Assembly: GCF_000710775.1 (NCBI RefSeq)
Contig: NZ_JOJP01000001.1
Location: 438,764-502,763, forward strand
Source: Endozoicomonas elysicola
GTDB lineage: Bacteria; Pseudomonadota; Gammaproteobacteria; Pseudomonadales; Endozoicomonadaceae
Reading direction: 5' to 3'
DNA: 64,000 bases
Part shown: piece after piece, positions 63,155-64,000 of the stretch
Position numbering within the stretch: the stretch's first letter is position 1
Layout: every line of letters starts with the position of its first letter
Notes under the pieces: generated by a model
Told to the model about the DNA's origin: nothing
Database searches by the model: none
What the model saw: only the letters and a program-made list of their open reading frames with translations
Made by a program: the position numbers and the translations under genes

Positions 63155-64000
63155 ATGCAACAGCTAAGCAACAAACGCATTGTTCTTGGTGTTACTGGAG
63201 GCATTGCTGCCTATAAGAGTGCAGAGCTGGTTCGGCTGCTGACCAAGCTGGGGGCCGATGTACGTGTGGTAATGACCAGTGCAGCCTGTGAGTTTATTAC
63301 GCCCTTGACCCTGCAGGCACTGTCCCACAATCCGGTTCATCTGGATTTATTGGATACCAAGGCTGAAGCTGCCATGGGACATATTGAGCTGGCTCGTTGG
63401 GCGGATGTGGTTCTGGTTGCTCCTGCCACCGCTGACTTTATTGCCAGACTGGCGGGTGGTCATGCGGATGATTTGTTAACCACTCTGTGTCTGGCCACAA
63501 GTGCACCCATTTGTCTCGCTCCGGCCATGAATCAGGGAATGTGGCGTGACAGTGTTACTCAGCAGAATTGCGAAGAGTTATTGGAGCGGAATATCAAGAT
63601 GTTTGGCCCAGGCGATGGCAGCCAGGCTTGTGGCGATATCGGCCCGGGTCGAATGCTTGACCCTGAGCTGATTGTGGAAAAAACATCGGAGCTGTTTACC
63701 CATGATATTCTCACCGGGCTAAACGTATTAATCACGGCGGGTGGTACCCGTGAAGATATTGATCCGGTTCGCTATATTTCCAACCACAGCTCCGGAAAGA
63801 TGGGGTATGCCATTGCTGAAGCCGCTATTGAATCGGGTGCTACGGTTACCCTGATCAGTGGCCCTGTTAATCTGGATACGCCGGATCGGGTGACGCGGGT
63901 TGATGTGCTCAGTGCCAGAGACATGCATCAGGCGGTTCATGACCGGATTGAAGGTGTTGATATCTTTATTGGCTGTGCCGCTGTCAGTGACTACCGCCCA
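63155..64000 (+). CDS. coaBC: CoaBC bifunctional coenzyme A biosynthesis protein, N-terminal part
   Basis: The gene continues past the window; 282 codons are visible. The N-terminal CoaC flavoprotein domain (phosphopantothenoylcysteine decarboxylase) opens VLGVTGGIAAYKSAELVRLL, and has the catalytic histidine in MGHIELARWADVVLVAPATA and PAMNQGMW. The linker has the active-site ACGDIGPGRM. The CoaB domain (phosphopantothenoylcysteine synthetase) starts NVLITAGGTREDIDPVRYIS. The start ATG at 63155 has GAGGAAA upstream. Confidence 0.97.
   Translation, partial: MQQLSNKRIVLGVTGGIAAYKSAELVRLLTKLGADVRVVMTSAACEFITPLTLQALSHNPVHLDLLDTKAEAAMGHIELARWADVVLVAPATADFIARLAGGHADDLLTTLCLATSAPICLAPAMNQGMWRDSVTQQNCEELLERNIKMFGPGDGSQACGDIGPGRMLDPELIVEKTSELFTHDILTGLNVLITAGGTREDIDPVRYISNHSSGKMGYAIAEAAIESGATVTLISGPVNLDTPDRVTRVDVLSARDMHQAVHDRIEGVDIFIGCAAVSDYRP

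Noticed and set aside
1-64000. CRISPR arrays, tRNA or rRNA genes, prophage or complete insertion sequences
   Set aside because: I looked for regularly spaced repeats, cloverleaf tRNAs with CCA-type ends and transposase motifs and saw none; only short palindromic elements are present.

Overview
The window reads as chromosomal DNA of a gammaproteobacterium. Housekeeping gene neighbourhoods match those of Pseudomonas and related Oceanospirillales (thrB/DUF2782/polA, engB/cytochrome c4/dsbA, ppx/trxA/rho, ubiD/fre, zur-znuCB). Three AT-rich genes for large or disordered proteins with no family I recognise are mixed in, as in host-associated marine genera. An Endozoicomonas-like source is my best guess, but this is inference from gene content only.

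Layout. 0-2 kb: end of heme A synthase, ctaB and a SCO-type copper chaperone (cytochrome oxidase assembly). 2.1-4.2 kb: a 681-aa proline-rich protein with a weak WH2-like motif. 4.4-6.5 kb: zur-znuCB behind a Zur box. 6.6-7.0 kb: a small hydrophilic protein. 7.1-11.7 kb: thrB, a DUF2782 lipoprotein, a branched palindromic repeat, and polA. 11.7-12.3 kb: a gene-free stretch with two tandem, related small-RNA candidates, each behind a sigma-E/AlgU-type promoter, plus a third terminator-defined unit. 12.4-21 kb: 180-kDa-type NAD-glutamate dehydrogenase, rpmB-rpmG, trhP, an unknown gene and an H-NS-like gene. 21.6-33.4 kb: Na/Pi transporter, ppx, trxA, rho, ubiD, fre, a TetR regulator and parC. 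33.7-39.8 kb: a 2058-aa protein carrying nine copies of a short aromatic motif. 39.9-49 kb: endA, ubiF, cdd, a DksA-like gene, murI, an orphan TRAP binding protein and uvrD. 49-56 kb: hexR, a PA3496-family gene, znuA with its own Zur box, purU, def, a lipoprotein gene, nudF and a NadD-like gene, then a non-coding block with two tandem terminators. 56-64 kb: an endonuclease/phosphatase-family gene, dsbA, cytochrome c4, engB, malZ, radC and the start of coaBC.

How the parts work together. Zinc uptake is split: the permease, ATPase and regulator lie near 5 kb and the binding protein lies at 50.6 kb, both under the same Zur-box core. Ubiquinone genes (ubiD, ubiF) and cytochrome assembly genes (ctaA, ctaB, SCO, dsbA, c4) serve respiration. 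polA and engB, neighbours around Spot 42/ErsA in enterobacteria and pseudomonads, are about 47.6 kb apart here, and the small-RNA candidates stayed on the polA side.

Most noteworthy: the duplicated ErsA/Spot 42-position RNAs with sigma-E-type promoters; a terminator hairpin at 56.1 kb whose loop contains the 16S rRNA anti-Shine-Dalgarno octamer; the 2058-aa motif-repeat protein; the polyproline/WH2-like protein; and several long palindromic, partly branched intergenic repeats.
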